Positions 1-6,591 of a stretch of 36,323 bases of DNA are shown here, piece by piece (position 1 is the stretch's first letter; every line of letters begins with the position of its first letter). Source of the stretch: Dysosmobacter sp. (GTDB lineage Bacteria > Bacillota > Clostridia > Oscillospirales > Oscillospiraceae); contig JALFSO010000084.1 of the NCBI GenBank assembly GCA_022778785.1, positions 1-36,323 on the forward strand. Direction: 5' to 3'. The notes below the pieces were generated by a model that saw nothing but the letters and a program-made list of their open reading frames with translations, was not told the DNA's origin and did no database searches. The position numbers and the translations under genes were made by a program.

Positions 1-111
1 GGCCGGGCGAAAACTCTCCGCAACCTGATACAGGGGCAGTCTGCCCTTTTTCAGAAAAAGAAGCAGAAAAGCAGAGAAATAATGGCTATTTTTTCGCTTA
101 AATTACCTTAA
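1..111 (+). CDS. possible 3' end of a gene cut by the window edge
   Basis: Frame 1 is open from the first base to a TAA at 109-111 and gives 36 residues rich in Lys and Gln. I do not recognise the sequence. It may be the C-terminus of a gene that starts outside the window, or chance: the stretch is short and the following 140 bases are AT-rich and non-coding. Confidence 0.2.
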   Translation, partial: GRAKTLRNLIQGQSALFQKKKQKSREIMAIFSLKLP

Positions 112-252
112 CCAAGTGCAAATAGCGGCTAATACATCGAGTAGGAACAGGAAAAAGGCTATTATTCAGAGGTTCCATAATTGCCATCACATATATGCGT
201 TGGAGTTTTCGGATTGAAACAATATTCTTTGGCATATAGCGATTGAATGGCC

Positions 253-281
253 TTGACAAAAGCGACCGCAATCTGTAATAC
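253..281 (+). promoter_or_regulatory. sigma-A promoter, near consensus
   Basis: TTGACA (253-258), a 17-bp spacer and TAATAC (276-281) form a strong housekeeping promoter. Transcription would start near 288, directly before the small terminator at 289-312. The next gene starts at 617, with a MITE-like element in between, so this may drive only a very short RNA or the acetyltransferase gene by readthrough. Confidence 0.6.
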
Positions 282-288
282 TCTGTTT

Positions 289-312
289 AAGAGTCGTCGA
301 GCGGCTCTTTTT
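289..312 (+). terminator. small intrinsic terminator just after a promoter
   Basis: AAGAGTCG (289-296) pairs with CGGCTCTT (302-309) with one G-U pair, and a run of five T follows (308-312). It lies within the first bases of the predicted transcript, so it looks like a transcription-limiting device or the end of a tiny RNA. Confidence 0.5.
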
Positions 313-385
313 CTCAGAATTTGTGTCACTATGTTTTATTACAAAAATACGCATGAGATTCCATCGGATTTTGCGTCATTATATT

Positions 386-552
386 TTAAGGCAACACCGC
401 ACAAATGCATCGGCGGCGCTTTGCGGAAACTTTGCACCATCCATGCGTTGCAATTTTTTGAAATACCCCAGCATTCCTGCAAAATTGCGCCTTTGTCTGA
501 CGCAAAATTTGCTCGCAAACCGCTCTTGCTGCATGATGCGGTGTTGCCTTAA
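386..552. mobile_element. MITE-like element with 16-bp terminal inverted repeats
   Basis: The ends TTAAGGCAACACCGCA (386-401) and TGCGGTGTTGCCTTAA (537-552) are perfect 16-bp inverted repeats around a 167-bp unit. The outer TTAA or TA could be the target duplication. Inside, GCAATTTT and AAAATTGC also pair, so the whole unit can fold. No transposase is encoded; the open frame crossing it has no recognisable protein content. The parent family is unknown to me. It sits between the promoter at 253-281 and the acetyltransferase gene at 617. Confidence 0.6.
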
Positions 553-616
553 TACTCCGTGTCATTATTTTTTATTAACTCATAGACGTGCCGGACGGCG
601 CAGGAAGAGAAGACGT

Positions 617-1243
617 ATGATAACAGAAATCGATCCCAAACAGACGAAGCGGGCGGCGGCATTTGAACTGTGGATGGACGCCCCCATGCCCATGGTGACG
701 GTGTTCAAGACCGTTAATGTGACGCGGCTGGTCCGATACAGCCGGAAAAAGAAGCTGAAATTCAATATGCTGCTGTGCTGGTGCATCGGCAGGGCGGCCA
801 GCGACATTGAGGAATTCTATCTGCTGCCTGTGGGAAAGAAGCTGGTGCGGTATGACAGAATCGCCGTCAACACCATCGTGCTGAATCGGGAGGGCGAGGT
901 GAGTTCCTGCGACGTGCCCTTCAGCCCGGATCCGGCACAGTTCAGCCGGGACTATCTGCGGCTGACCGGACAGGTCCGCGACACCTGCGGGAACCACGAC
1001 CTGACGGACAGCATGGTGATCGGCACCTCCGCCCTGGCGGAATACGGCATCGACGGCGTGGTGAATCTGTACAGCGGTATCTTCAACAACCCATTTGTCC
1101 TGTGGGGCAGATACCAGCGCCGGGGACTGAAAACGGTGCTTACCGTGTCCTTCCAGTTCCACCATACCCAGATGGACGGCGCCCACGCGGGCCGTTTTCT
1201 GGACGGCCTGCAGAGAGCCATCGACGAACTGACAGGCAGATAA
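617..1243 (+). CDS. chloramphenicol acetyltransferase-like (CatA family) O-acetyltransferase
   Basis: The 208-residue protein matches the type A chloramphenicol acetyltransferase fold in length (usual about 215) and motif. Near the C-terminus, residues 182-188 read HHTQMDG, the family HHxxxDG active-site signature, followed by the typical GRFLDGLQ segment. Family members are trimers that transfer acetyl from acetyl-CoA to a hydroxyl. The start at 617 was chosen because the family N-terminus begins there; the frame upstream runs through the MITE-like element. The ribosome site is weak (AGGAAG about 10 bases upstream). Drug resistance cannot be inferred: many gut Clostridia carry CatA-like enzymes of unknown substrate. 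The family is well supported, the substrate unknown. Confidence 0.8.
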   Translation: MITEIDPKQTKRAAAFELWMDAPMPMVTVFKTVNVTRLVRYSRKKKLKFNMLLCWCIGRAASDIEEFYLLPVGKKLVRYDRIAVNTIVLNREGEVSSCDVPFSPDPAQFSRDYLRLTGQVRDTCGNHDLTDSMVIGTSALAEYGIDGVVNLYSGIFNNPFVLWGRYQRRGLKTVLTVSFQFHHTQMDGAHAGRFLDGLQRAIDELTGR

Positions 1244-1285
1244 TTCGATTACGGGAGCTTACCGACCGACAGAAGGGAGCGGGCT

Positions 1286-1723
1286 ATGGATCTGGAGCTT
1301 CTGCTGTCCGCGCTGACGGCAAAGGATACAAAATGCGCTTATGGCACCCTGCTGGAGCTGGAGCGGCTGTCCGATGAGTCGGACTGCCTGTACCCGTATA
1401 CGGAGCGGTTCGCGGACATGACGGAGGACCGGGCCTACGCCGTCCGGTGCCGGGGGTTCCGGCTCTTTTGCAGGCAGGCCCGGTGGGACGACGGCGGCGT
1501 CATCGACCGCTGTCTGGACCGGGCGCTGGCGATCCTGGAGGATGAAAAGCCCACGGCGGTGCGGCAGGCGCTGGCGGCCCTGCTGGAACTGGTGCCGTAC
1601 AAGCGGGCGCTGTGGCCCGTGATCCGGGCGCGGGTGGAGGCTATGGACCTGAACAGGTACAGGGACACCATGGCGCCGCTGATCGAAAAGGACATCCGGC
1701 GGCTGCTGGACGCCATGGAATAA
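1286..1723 (+). CDS. small alpha-helical (HEAT-like) repeat protein
   Basis: A 145-residue acidic, almost all-helical soluble protein with no signal peptide or membrane segment. Helix pairs such as LLSALTAKDTKCAYGTLLEL and PTAVRQALAALLELVPYK resemble HEAT/SufBD-type repeats, and I recall close relatives as uncharacterised conserved proteins in Clostridia. The conserved look of VRCRGFRLFCRQARWD and AVRQALAALLELVPYK suggests a binding surface. GGGAG lies seven bases before the ATG. It is 42 bases after the acetyltransferase gene on the same strand, so the two are probably co-transcribed. Function unknown; a scaffold or protein-binding role is only inference from the repeat type. Confidence 0.7.
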   Translation: MDLELLLSALTAKDTKCAYGTLLELERLSDESDCLYPYTERFADMTEDRAYAVRCRGFRLFCRQARWDDGGVIDRCLDRALAILEDEKPTAVRQALAALLELVPYKRALWPVIRARVEAMDLNRYRDTMAPLIEKDIRRLLDAME

Positions 1724-1726
1724 AAA

Positions 1727-1752
1727 CACGGGGAGCCGTCCGGCTCCCCGTG
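1727..1752. terminator. bidirectional intrinsic terminator
   Basis: CACGGGGAGCCG (1727-1738) and CGGCTCCCCGTG (1741-1752) form a perfect 12-bp stem flanked by an A run on the left and a T run on the right. It separates the convergent helical-repeat gene and ygfK and can serve both. Confidence 0.9.
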
Positions 1753-1771
1753 TTTTGCAATTTGCGCGTTC

Positions 1772-4723
1772 TTATCCCAGCAGATAGCTGTACTTCGTCA
1801 GGACGGTAAGGATGAATACCTCCATCTCCGCGGGCAGGTCGTTCTGCTCGTCCAGATCGGCCTCGAAGACCTTGCCGCCCAGCCGGACCAGCACCTTGCG
1901 GCCGCCCAGGGGCAGGAAGCCCTGATTCTTCTCGCTCTCGTCGAAGCCCTTCCGGGTCAGGAACAGGGTGAACTTATCCCGGTAGGGGGCGGAGTCGTAG
2001 GGGCAGAACACGGCGCAGTTGCCGCACTCGTTGCACATCCGGTCCACATGGAGGATCTGATGGCGGCCGTCGGGCAGCTCAATGACCACATTGGCCCGGT
2101 TGGGGCATACGTCGGCGCAGACCTGACACACCACGTTGCAGGTGAGGCAGCGGTCGCCCTCGCACTTGGCGGACTCGCACAGGATGCCCTTCTTGGCGAT
2201 GGCGTCCGCCCGGCTGGCTTTGGCGTGGGCGGGGATGGCGTACTTGTGGGCCTCGCCGATGACGGCGTTGGCGAACCAGGTGGCGTCGGCGATGCCCTCC
2301 ACCACCGTGGCGGGGCCCCGCATGGCGTCGCCGCCCACGTAGACGCCGTCCAGATTGGTCCGGAAGGCGGGAACGCCCTTCTCATCCACCTCAATGCCGT
2401 TGGCGGTGAACAACTCCGACTCCACCTTCTCTCCCACGGCGGAGATGACGGTGTCGCAGGGGATGGAGACCGTCTCGCCGGTGGGGACGGGCTTCCGGCG
2501 GCCCTTTTCGTCCGGATCGCCCAGACGCATCTTCTCGCAGATCAGCGCGCCGTCCTTCTGCTCCACAGGCGCCACCAGCTCCAGGAACTGCACGCCGTCG
2601 GCCATGGCCAGTTCCAGCTCCTCGGCGTCGGCGGGCATGTACTTCTTGGTGCGGCGGTAGACTAGGGTGGAGGACTTGGCCCCGGCCCGGAGGGCGGCAC
2701 GGGCGGCATCCATGGCGGTGTTGCCGCCGCCCACCACGGCCACGTGGCCCAGGGACACGTCCTTTCCGGCCTTCAGATCTTTCAGCCAGCCGATGACCGG
2801 CACCACATTGCCGGGGATGTCCAGCCGACCGGCCTTCCAGGCGCCCACGGCGAAGAAAATGTGGGTGTAGCCCTGGGCCTTCAGCTCCGCCACGGAGGGG
2901 GCGGGAGTGTTCAGCCGCACCTGGACGCCCATCCGGAACATCAGGGCCACGTCCCTGTCGATGGCCTCATCGGAGATGCGGAAGGAGGGGATCACCTGGC
3001 GGACCACGCCGCCCAGGCAGTTGGCCTTCTCAAAGATGGTGACGGGGATGCCTGCCCGGCCCAGGAAATAGGCGGCGGACATGCCGGTGGGGCCGCCGCC
3101 GATGACGGCCACCTTGCGGCCGTCCGTGACGGGCACGGGCTGGGGCAGCTTTGCCAGCAGGGCGTCGTAGCCCCGCTGGGCGGCCACCAGCTTGGTGGCC
3201 CGGATCTGCACCGGCTCCTCGTAGAAGTTCCGGGTGCATTTCGTCATGCAGCGGTGGGCGCAGATGGTGCCGGTAATGAAAGGCAGGGGGTTCTTCTCCG
3301 TGATGAGCTGCAAGGCGGCGGCGTACTGTCCCCGGCGGCACAGCTCGATGTACTCCGGAATGTCCTGCTGGATGGGGCAGCCGCCCTTGCAGGGTGCGGT
3401 GAAGCAGTCCGTCAGGGGGACTTTGTCGTACAGCTTCCGGCGGGGCAGGGGCTTCACGGCCTTGAGGTGGTACTTGTCGGACCGGGCGGCCAGGGCCAGC
3501 GCCTCGATGCCGGCCACGTCCACGCCGGTGAAGGGCCGGAATTCCATGGCGTCCAGCTTGTCGCCGATCTGGACGAACCGCTGGTAGCCGCCGGGCTTCA
3601 GCTCTGTGGTGGCCATGGTGATGGGCCAGATGCCGCAGGCGAACAGCTTGTCGATGTTGAAGGCGTCGGCGCCGCCGGCGTAGGAGATCCGTAGCTTTCC
3701 GCCGAACTCTTTGGAGATCCGGGCGGCCATGGTGGTGGTCAGGGGGAACAGGCTCTTGCCCGCCATGTACATCTCCTCGCTGGGCAGTTCGCGGTTCTTC
3801 ACGTCCACCGGGAAGGTGTTGCTGAGCTTCAGACCGAATTCCAGCCCGTGGCGCTGAGCCAGTTCCAGCAGGCGATGGAACATGGGGACGGCGTCCTCAT
3901 ATTGCAGGTCCTCGTTGAAGTGATGCTCGTCAAAGGCGATGTAGTCGTAGCCCATGCCGTCCAGAATGGACCGGGCGGTGTCGTAGCCCAGAATGGTGGG
4001 GTTGCACTTGACGAAGGTGTGGAGATGCTTCTTCTCAATGAGGTAGCTGGCGATGCGCTCGATCTCGTCCGGCGGGCAGCCGTGGAGGGTGGACACCGTC
4101 ACGCTGCCGGAGATGCGGGGACTGATGGCATCGATGTAGCCGCTCTCCTGGGGGAAGAATTCCTTCAGGACCCGGATGCACTCCCGGAAAATGGGCGTCT
4201 GAGAGGCGTCCATCATGCCGTTGAGGAAGGTGTCGATCTTCTCACCCTGGATGCCCGCCAGATCGTAACCCACGGACATGTTGAACACGAAGCCGTTGGG
4301 GTCGCCCAGGCCGTAGACCTTGGACATGATCTTCAGGGCACACCAGGCCTTGACGTACTCCTCAAAGGCCTGCTGAACATACAGCTCCGTGGACCACTCG
4401 CAGTTGTAGCACTCGTCCTCCGCCAGGATGCAGGGACGGTTGATGCAGGCGGCCAGCTCGGAGCCGTCCATCTTCTGGACGGTTTTCAGCTCAAAGAACC
4501 GGGCGCCGGCGAAGTATCCGGCGATGATGTTCTGGGCTAACTGGGTGTTGGGACCGGCGGCGGGGCCGAAGGGCGTCTCAATGGTCTCACCGAAGATGGG
4601 CAGCTTCTTGACGCCCGCCCGGTAGGGCTTGTGGACGCCGAAGACGGCGCCATCCCGGAGGTACTCCGTGGTGATCCAGTTCATCAGATCCCGGAAGGGG
4701 ATAGGGGTCATCAGTTCACTCAT
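1772..4723 (-). CDS. ygfK: YgfK-type FAD/Fe-S oxidoreductase (putative selenate reductase subunit family)
   Basis: A 983-residue multidomain oxidoreductase. The N-terminal half resembles a dihydroorotate/dihydropyrimidine dehydrogenase-type barrel. A GltD-like part follows, with a cysteine cluster CTAPCKGGCP near residue 440, an FAD motif VIGGGPTGMSAAYF near 540 and an NAD(P)H motif VVGGGNTAMDAA near 660. Two 4Fe-4S motifs lie near 860-910 (CNVVCQVCADVCP and CNECGNCAVFCP). This order matches the YgfK family, named from selenium-dependent molybdenum hydroxylase clusters and later tied to anaerobic purine/urate breakdown; its exact reaction is unsettled. ATG at 4723 is preceded by GGGAGG; an upstream in-frame TTG at 4744 is less likely. 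It follows ssnA, its usual partner. No molybdenum hydroxylase subunits are in view. Confidence 0.93.
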   Translation of the reverse strand: MSELMTPIPFRDLMNWITTEYLRDGAVFGVHKPYRAGVKKLPIFGETIETPFGPAAGPNTQLAQNIIAGYFAGARFFELKTVQKMDGSELAACINRPCILAEDECYNCEWSTELYVQQAFEEYVKAWCALKIMSKVYGLGDPNGFVFNMSVGYDLAGIQGEKIDTFLNGMMDASQTPIFRECIRVLKEFFPQESGYIDAISPRISGSVTVSTLHGCPPDEIERIASYLIEKKHLHTFVKCNPTILGYDTARSILDGMGYDYIAFDEHHFNEDLQYEDAVPMFHRLLELAQRHGLEFGLKLSNTFPVDVKNRELPSEEMYMAGKSLFPLTTTMAARISKEFGGKLRISYAGGADAFNIDKLFACGIWPITMATTELKPGGYQRFVQIGDKLDAMEFRPFTGVDVAGIEALALAARSDKYHLKAVKPLPRRKLYDKVPLTDCFTAPCKGGCPIQQDIPEYIELCRRGQYAAALQLITEKNPLPFITGTICAHRCMTKCTRNFYEEPVQIRATKLVAAQRGYDALLAKLPQPVPVTDGRKVAVIGGGPTGMSAAYFLGRAGIPVTIFEKANCLGGVVRQVIPSFRISDEAIDRDVALMFRMGVQVRLNTPAPSVAELKAQGYTHIFFAVGAWKAGRLDIPGNVVPVIGWLKDLKAGKDVSLGHVAVVGGGNTAMDAARAALRAGAKSSTLVYRRTKKYMPADAEELELAMADGVQFLELVAPVEQKDGALICEKMRLGDPDEKGRRKPVPTGETVSIPCDTVISAVGEKVESELFTANGIEVDEKGVPAFRTNLDGVYVGGDAMRGPATVVEGIADATWFANAVIGEAHKYAIPAHAKASRADAIAKKGILCESAKCEGDRCLTCNVVCQVCADVCPNRANVVIELPDGRHQILHVDRMCNECGNCAVFCPYDSAPYRDKFTLFLTRKGFDESEKNQGFLPLGGRKVLVRLGGKVFEADLDEQNDLPAEMEVFILTVLTKYSYLLG

Positions 4724-4808
4724 AGCAGTTGATCCTCCCTGCAATAGAAATTAGGAATTGGAAAATTGGAAGTCAGGCGCAGCGGCATTCTGCCCGGCGG
4801 AATTGATC

Positions 4809-4935
4809 GGAATCATTTTTCCGGCGGCGTGTACGTCGGAAAAATACATTGACTCAGCCGCCTTGGGCGGCGTTCACCAGTGACCGACGTCACTGGTGGG
4901 GGGGAATCTAAAGGGGGGACGAAGTCCCCTCTTTA
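4809..4935 (-). repeat. structured intergenic repeat, copy 1
   Basis: About 127 bp, nearly identical to 9680-9807. It folds into four consecutive hairpins: ATTTTTCCG/CGGAAAAAT, GCCGCC/GGCGGC, ACCAGTGAC (4876-4884)/GTCACTGGT (4889-4897), and AAAGGGGGGAC (4910-4920)/GTCCCCTCTTT (4924-4934). The last hairpin overlaps the ssnA stop codon and looks terminator-like on the minus strand. The unit lies between ssnA and ygfK, so it either separates them or forms an internal processing or attenuation site. The gap 4724-4808 shows no other feature. Confidence 0.85.
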
Positions 4936-6276
4936 ATATTCTCTATGGTTCAGCCGTCCCCACAGCCGCTTGGCGCTCTCCAGAATGTGGGCGTTGACGG
5001 TCTCCTCGTCGATCTCCGTCAGGACCCGGTCCCGCATCAGGATCTTACCGTTGATCATGGTGGTCTGGCACTGACGGCCCGTCATGCCGAAGATCATGTG
5101 GCCGTCGATGTTGGCGTCGGAGAAGGGCGTGTAGGGCTTGTAGTCCATGACGATGACGTCCGCCGCCGCGCCGGGCTTCAGCACGCCCAGCGTGGGGAAG
5201 CCGCACCGCTCCGCCATCCTGGCGTTGTTCTTGAAGAGCATATCCGTCACCTCGCACCAGGCCACGTTGGGCAGGCAGGCGTTGTGCCGCTGGGAGCAGA
5301 GGGCCACCTTCAGGGATTCCAGCATGTCATTGGTGTAGGCGTCGGTGCCCATGCCGATGAGGATGCCCTTCTTGTACAGCTGCAAAACCGGGGAGATGCC
5401 CACGGCGTTGCCCATGTTGCTCTCCGGATTGTTGACGCACATGGTGTCCGTGGCCTTGATGATGTCCATTTCGGCGGTGTTCACGTGGATGCAGTGGCCC
5501 AGAATGGTCTTCGGCCCCAGAATGCCGTGGTCCTGAAGCCGCTGGACGGGACGGCGGCCGTAGTTCTGGAGGGAGTCGTACACGTCGTTCATGCCCTCGG
5601 ACACGTGGATGTGGTAGCCCACCCGGCCGTTGTTGGCGGCAGCCATCCGGTCGAAGGTCCTGTCGGAGATGGTGAACAGGGCGTGTCCGCCGAACATGGC
5701 CTTCAGCATGTCGGAGGGATTCTTCTCGCAGTAATCGATGAAGTCCTTGTTCTCCTGGACGGATTGGAGGGACTTCTCCTCGCCGTCCCGGTCGCTGACC
5801 TCGTAGCACAGGCTGGCCCGCATGCCGAACGCCTGCGTCACCTCGGCAATCTTCATCAGGGAGCCGGGGATCTCGCAGAAGGAGGCATGGTGGTCAAAGA
5901 TGGTAGTGACGCCCTGCTTGATGCTGTCGATGACAAGGGCCTGGGCGCTGGCCTTCGTGGCCTCCAGGTCCAGATTCCGGTCAATAGCCCACCAGGTGCC
6001 GTCCAGCACCTCATAGAAGTTGGTGGGGTTGTTGCCCACGATGCTGAGGCCTCGAGCCAGGGCGGAATAGATGTGGGTGTGGGCGTTGATGAGGCCGGGC
6101 ATGATGACGCCGCCCCGGGCGTCCACGAACTCGGCCTGGGGGTATTTGGCCTTCAGGTCGGCGGTGACGCCGACTTCCACGATTTTTCCGCCGTCGGTGA
6201 CCACGCCGCCGTCCGGCAGATAGCCCGCACCGTCGGGGTCCCGGGTGATGACCTTTCCGTTTGCCAGTAAAATCAT
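4933..6276 (-). CDS. ssnA: SsnA-type metal-dependent aminohydrolase
   Basis: A 447-residue member of the amidohydrolase superfamily (chlorohydrolase/guanine-deaminase-like). The barrel metal ligands are visible: H66 and H68 in NAHTHIYS, H224 in YHIHVSEG, H261 in LGHCIHV and D312 in MGTDAYTND. Sequence and neighbour match SsnA, the putative aminohydrolase that co-occurs with ygfK in selenium-dependent purine hydroxylase and anaerobic urate-degradation clusters. The exact substrate is not established; hydrolysis of a purine-derived ring is the likely role. ATG at 6276 has GGGAGG seven bases upstream. It is the first gene of a minus-strand unit, followed by an intergenic repeat and then ygfK. 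A leader with competing hairpins (6351-6450) precedes it, so transcription attenuation is likely. Confidence 0.93.
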   Translation of the reverse strand: MILLANGKVITRDPDGAGYLPDGGVVTDGGKIVEVGVTADLKAKYPQAEFVDARGGVIMPGLINAHTHIYSALARGLSIVGNNPTNFYEVLDGTWWAIDRNLDLEATKASAQALVIDSIKQGVTTIFDHHASFCEIPGSLMKIAEVTQAFGMRASLCYEVSDRDGEEKSLQSVQENKDFIDYCEKNPSDMLKAMFGGHALFTISDRTFDRMAAANNGRVGYHIHVSEGMNDVYDSLQNYGRRPVQRLQDHGILGPKTILGHCIHVNTAEMDIIKATDTMCVNNPESNMGNAVGISPVLQLYKKGILIGMGTDAYTNDMLESLKVALCSQRHNACLPNVAWCEVTDMLFKNNARMAERCGFPTLGVLKPGAAADVIVMDYKPYTPFSDANIDGHMIFGMTGRQCQTTMINGKILMRDRVLTEIDEETVNAHILESAKRLWGRLNHREY

Positions 6277-6350
6277 ATGAGAACCTCCCTGCGTTCAAAA
6301 TTCCACGGATACAAAAGCCCAAAAAGGGAAGGGGGAAATGCGGGAGAAAG

Positions 6351-6450
6351 AAAAAAGGCGTCTCAGACCATCCTCAGTCTGAAACACCTATCCGCGCAAA
6401 GGAAGATAGGTGTCAGCCCGTGCGCGCGGCACTCCGTTGCAGCTATCCAT
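6351..6450 (-). promoter_or_regulatory. attenuator or riboswitch-like leader of ssnA
   Basis: On the minus strand three helices compete. First, GATAGCTG (6447-6440) can pair with CACCTATC (6412-6405) with one C-C mismatch. Second, ACACCTATC (6413-6405) can pair with GATAGGTGT (6392-6384). Third, GGTGTTTCAGAC (6388-6377) pairs with GTCTGAGACGCC (6368-6357) and is followed by six U: a clear terminator. Helix 2 shares bases with both others, so forming helix 1 would free the terminator. This is riboswitch or attenuator logic; I do not recognise the aptamer class. A 20-codon open frame spans helices 1 and 2, so a leader-peptide mechanism is an alternative. Confidence 0.65.
6388..6450 (-). CDS. 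possible 20-residue leader peptide of ssnA
   Basis: ATG at 6450 opens a 20-codon frame ending in TAG at 6390-6388, inside the 3' arm of the antiterminator helix. The frame covers exactly the sequence that folds. No strong ribosome site precedes it and no run of one amino acid is present. It may be chance in a riboswitch; it is listed because its position fits a translated attenuator. Confidence 0.2.
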   Translation of the reverse strand: MDSCNGVPRARADTYLPLRG

Positions 6451-6466
6451 CTTTGCTTGTATTTGT

Positions 6467-6495
6467 ATTTTACCGTAAACCGGGACAAAATGCAA
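6467..6495 (-). promoter_or_regulatory. promoter of the ssnA leader
   Basis: On the minus strand TTGCAT (6495-6490), a 17-bp spacer and TAAAAT (6472-6467) fit a sigma-A promoter. The transcript would begin about ten bases before the first arm of the leader structure, which suits a cis-acting RNA. Confidence 0.6.
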
Positions 6496-6591
6496 TCAGG
6501 CCGCCGCAAAAAATTTTTGGAGGGATTTGTACAGTTTGCCGGGAACTTTTTGGCAGGCTTTTCCGACTAAACCGGAAAAGGGGTGATGGAG

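Noticed and set aside
247-552. 101-residue open frame on the plus strand
   Set aside because: It covers the promoter, the small terminator and the inverted-repeat element and has no protein-like pattern.
6351-6472. purine riboswitch before ssnA
   Set aside because: The conserved three-way-junction bases of purine aptamers are missing; only the attenuator logic is seen.
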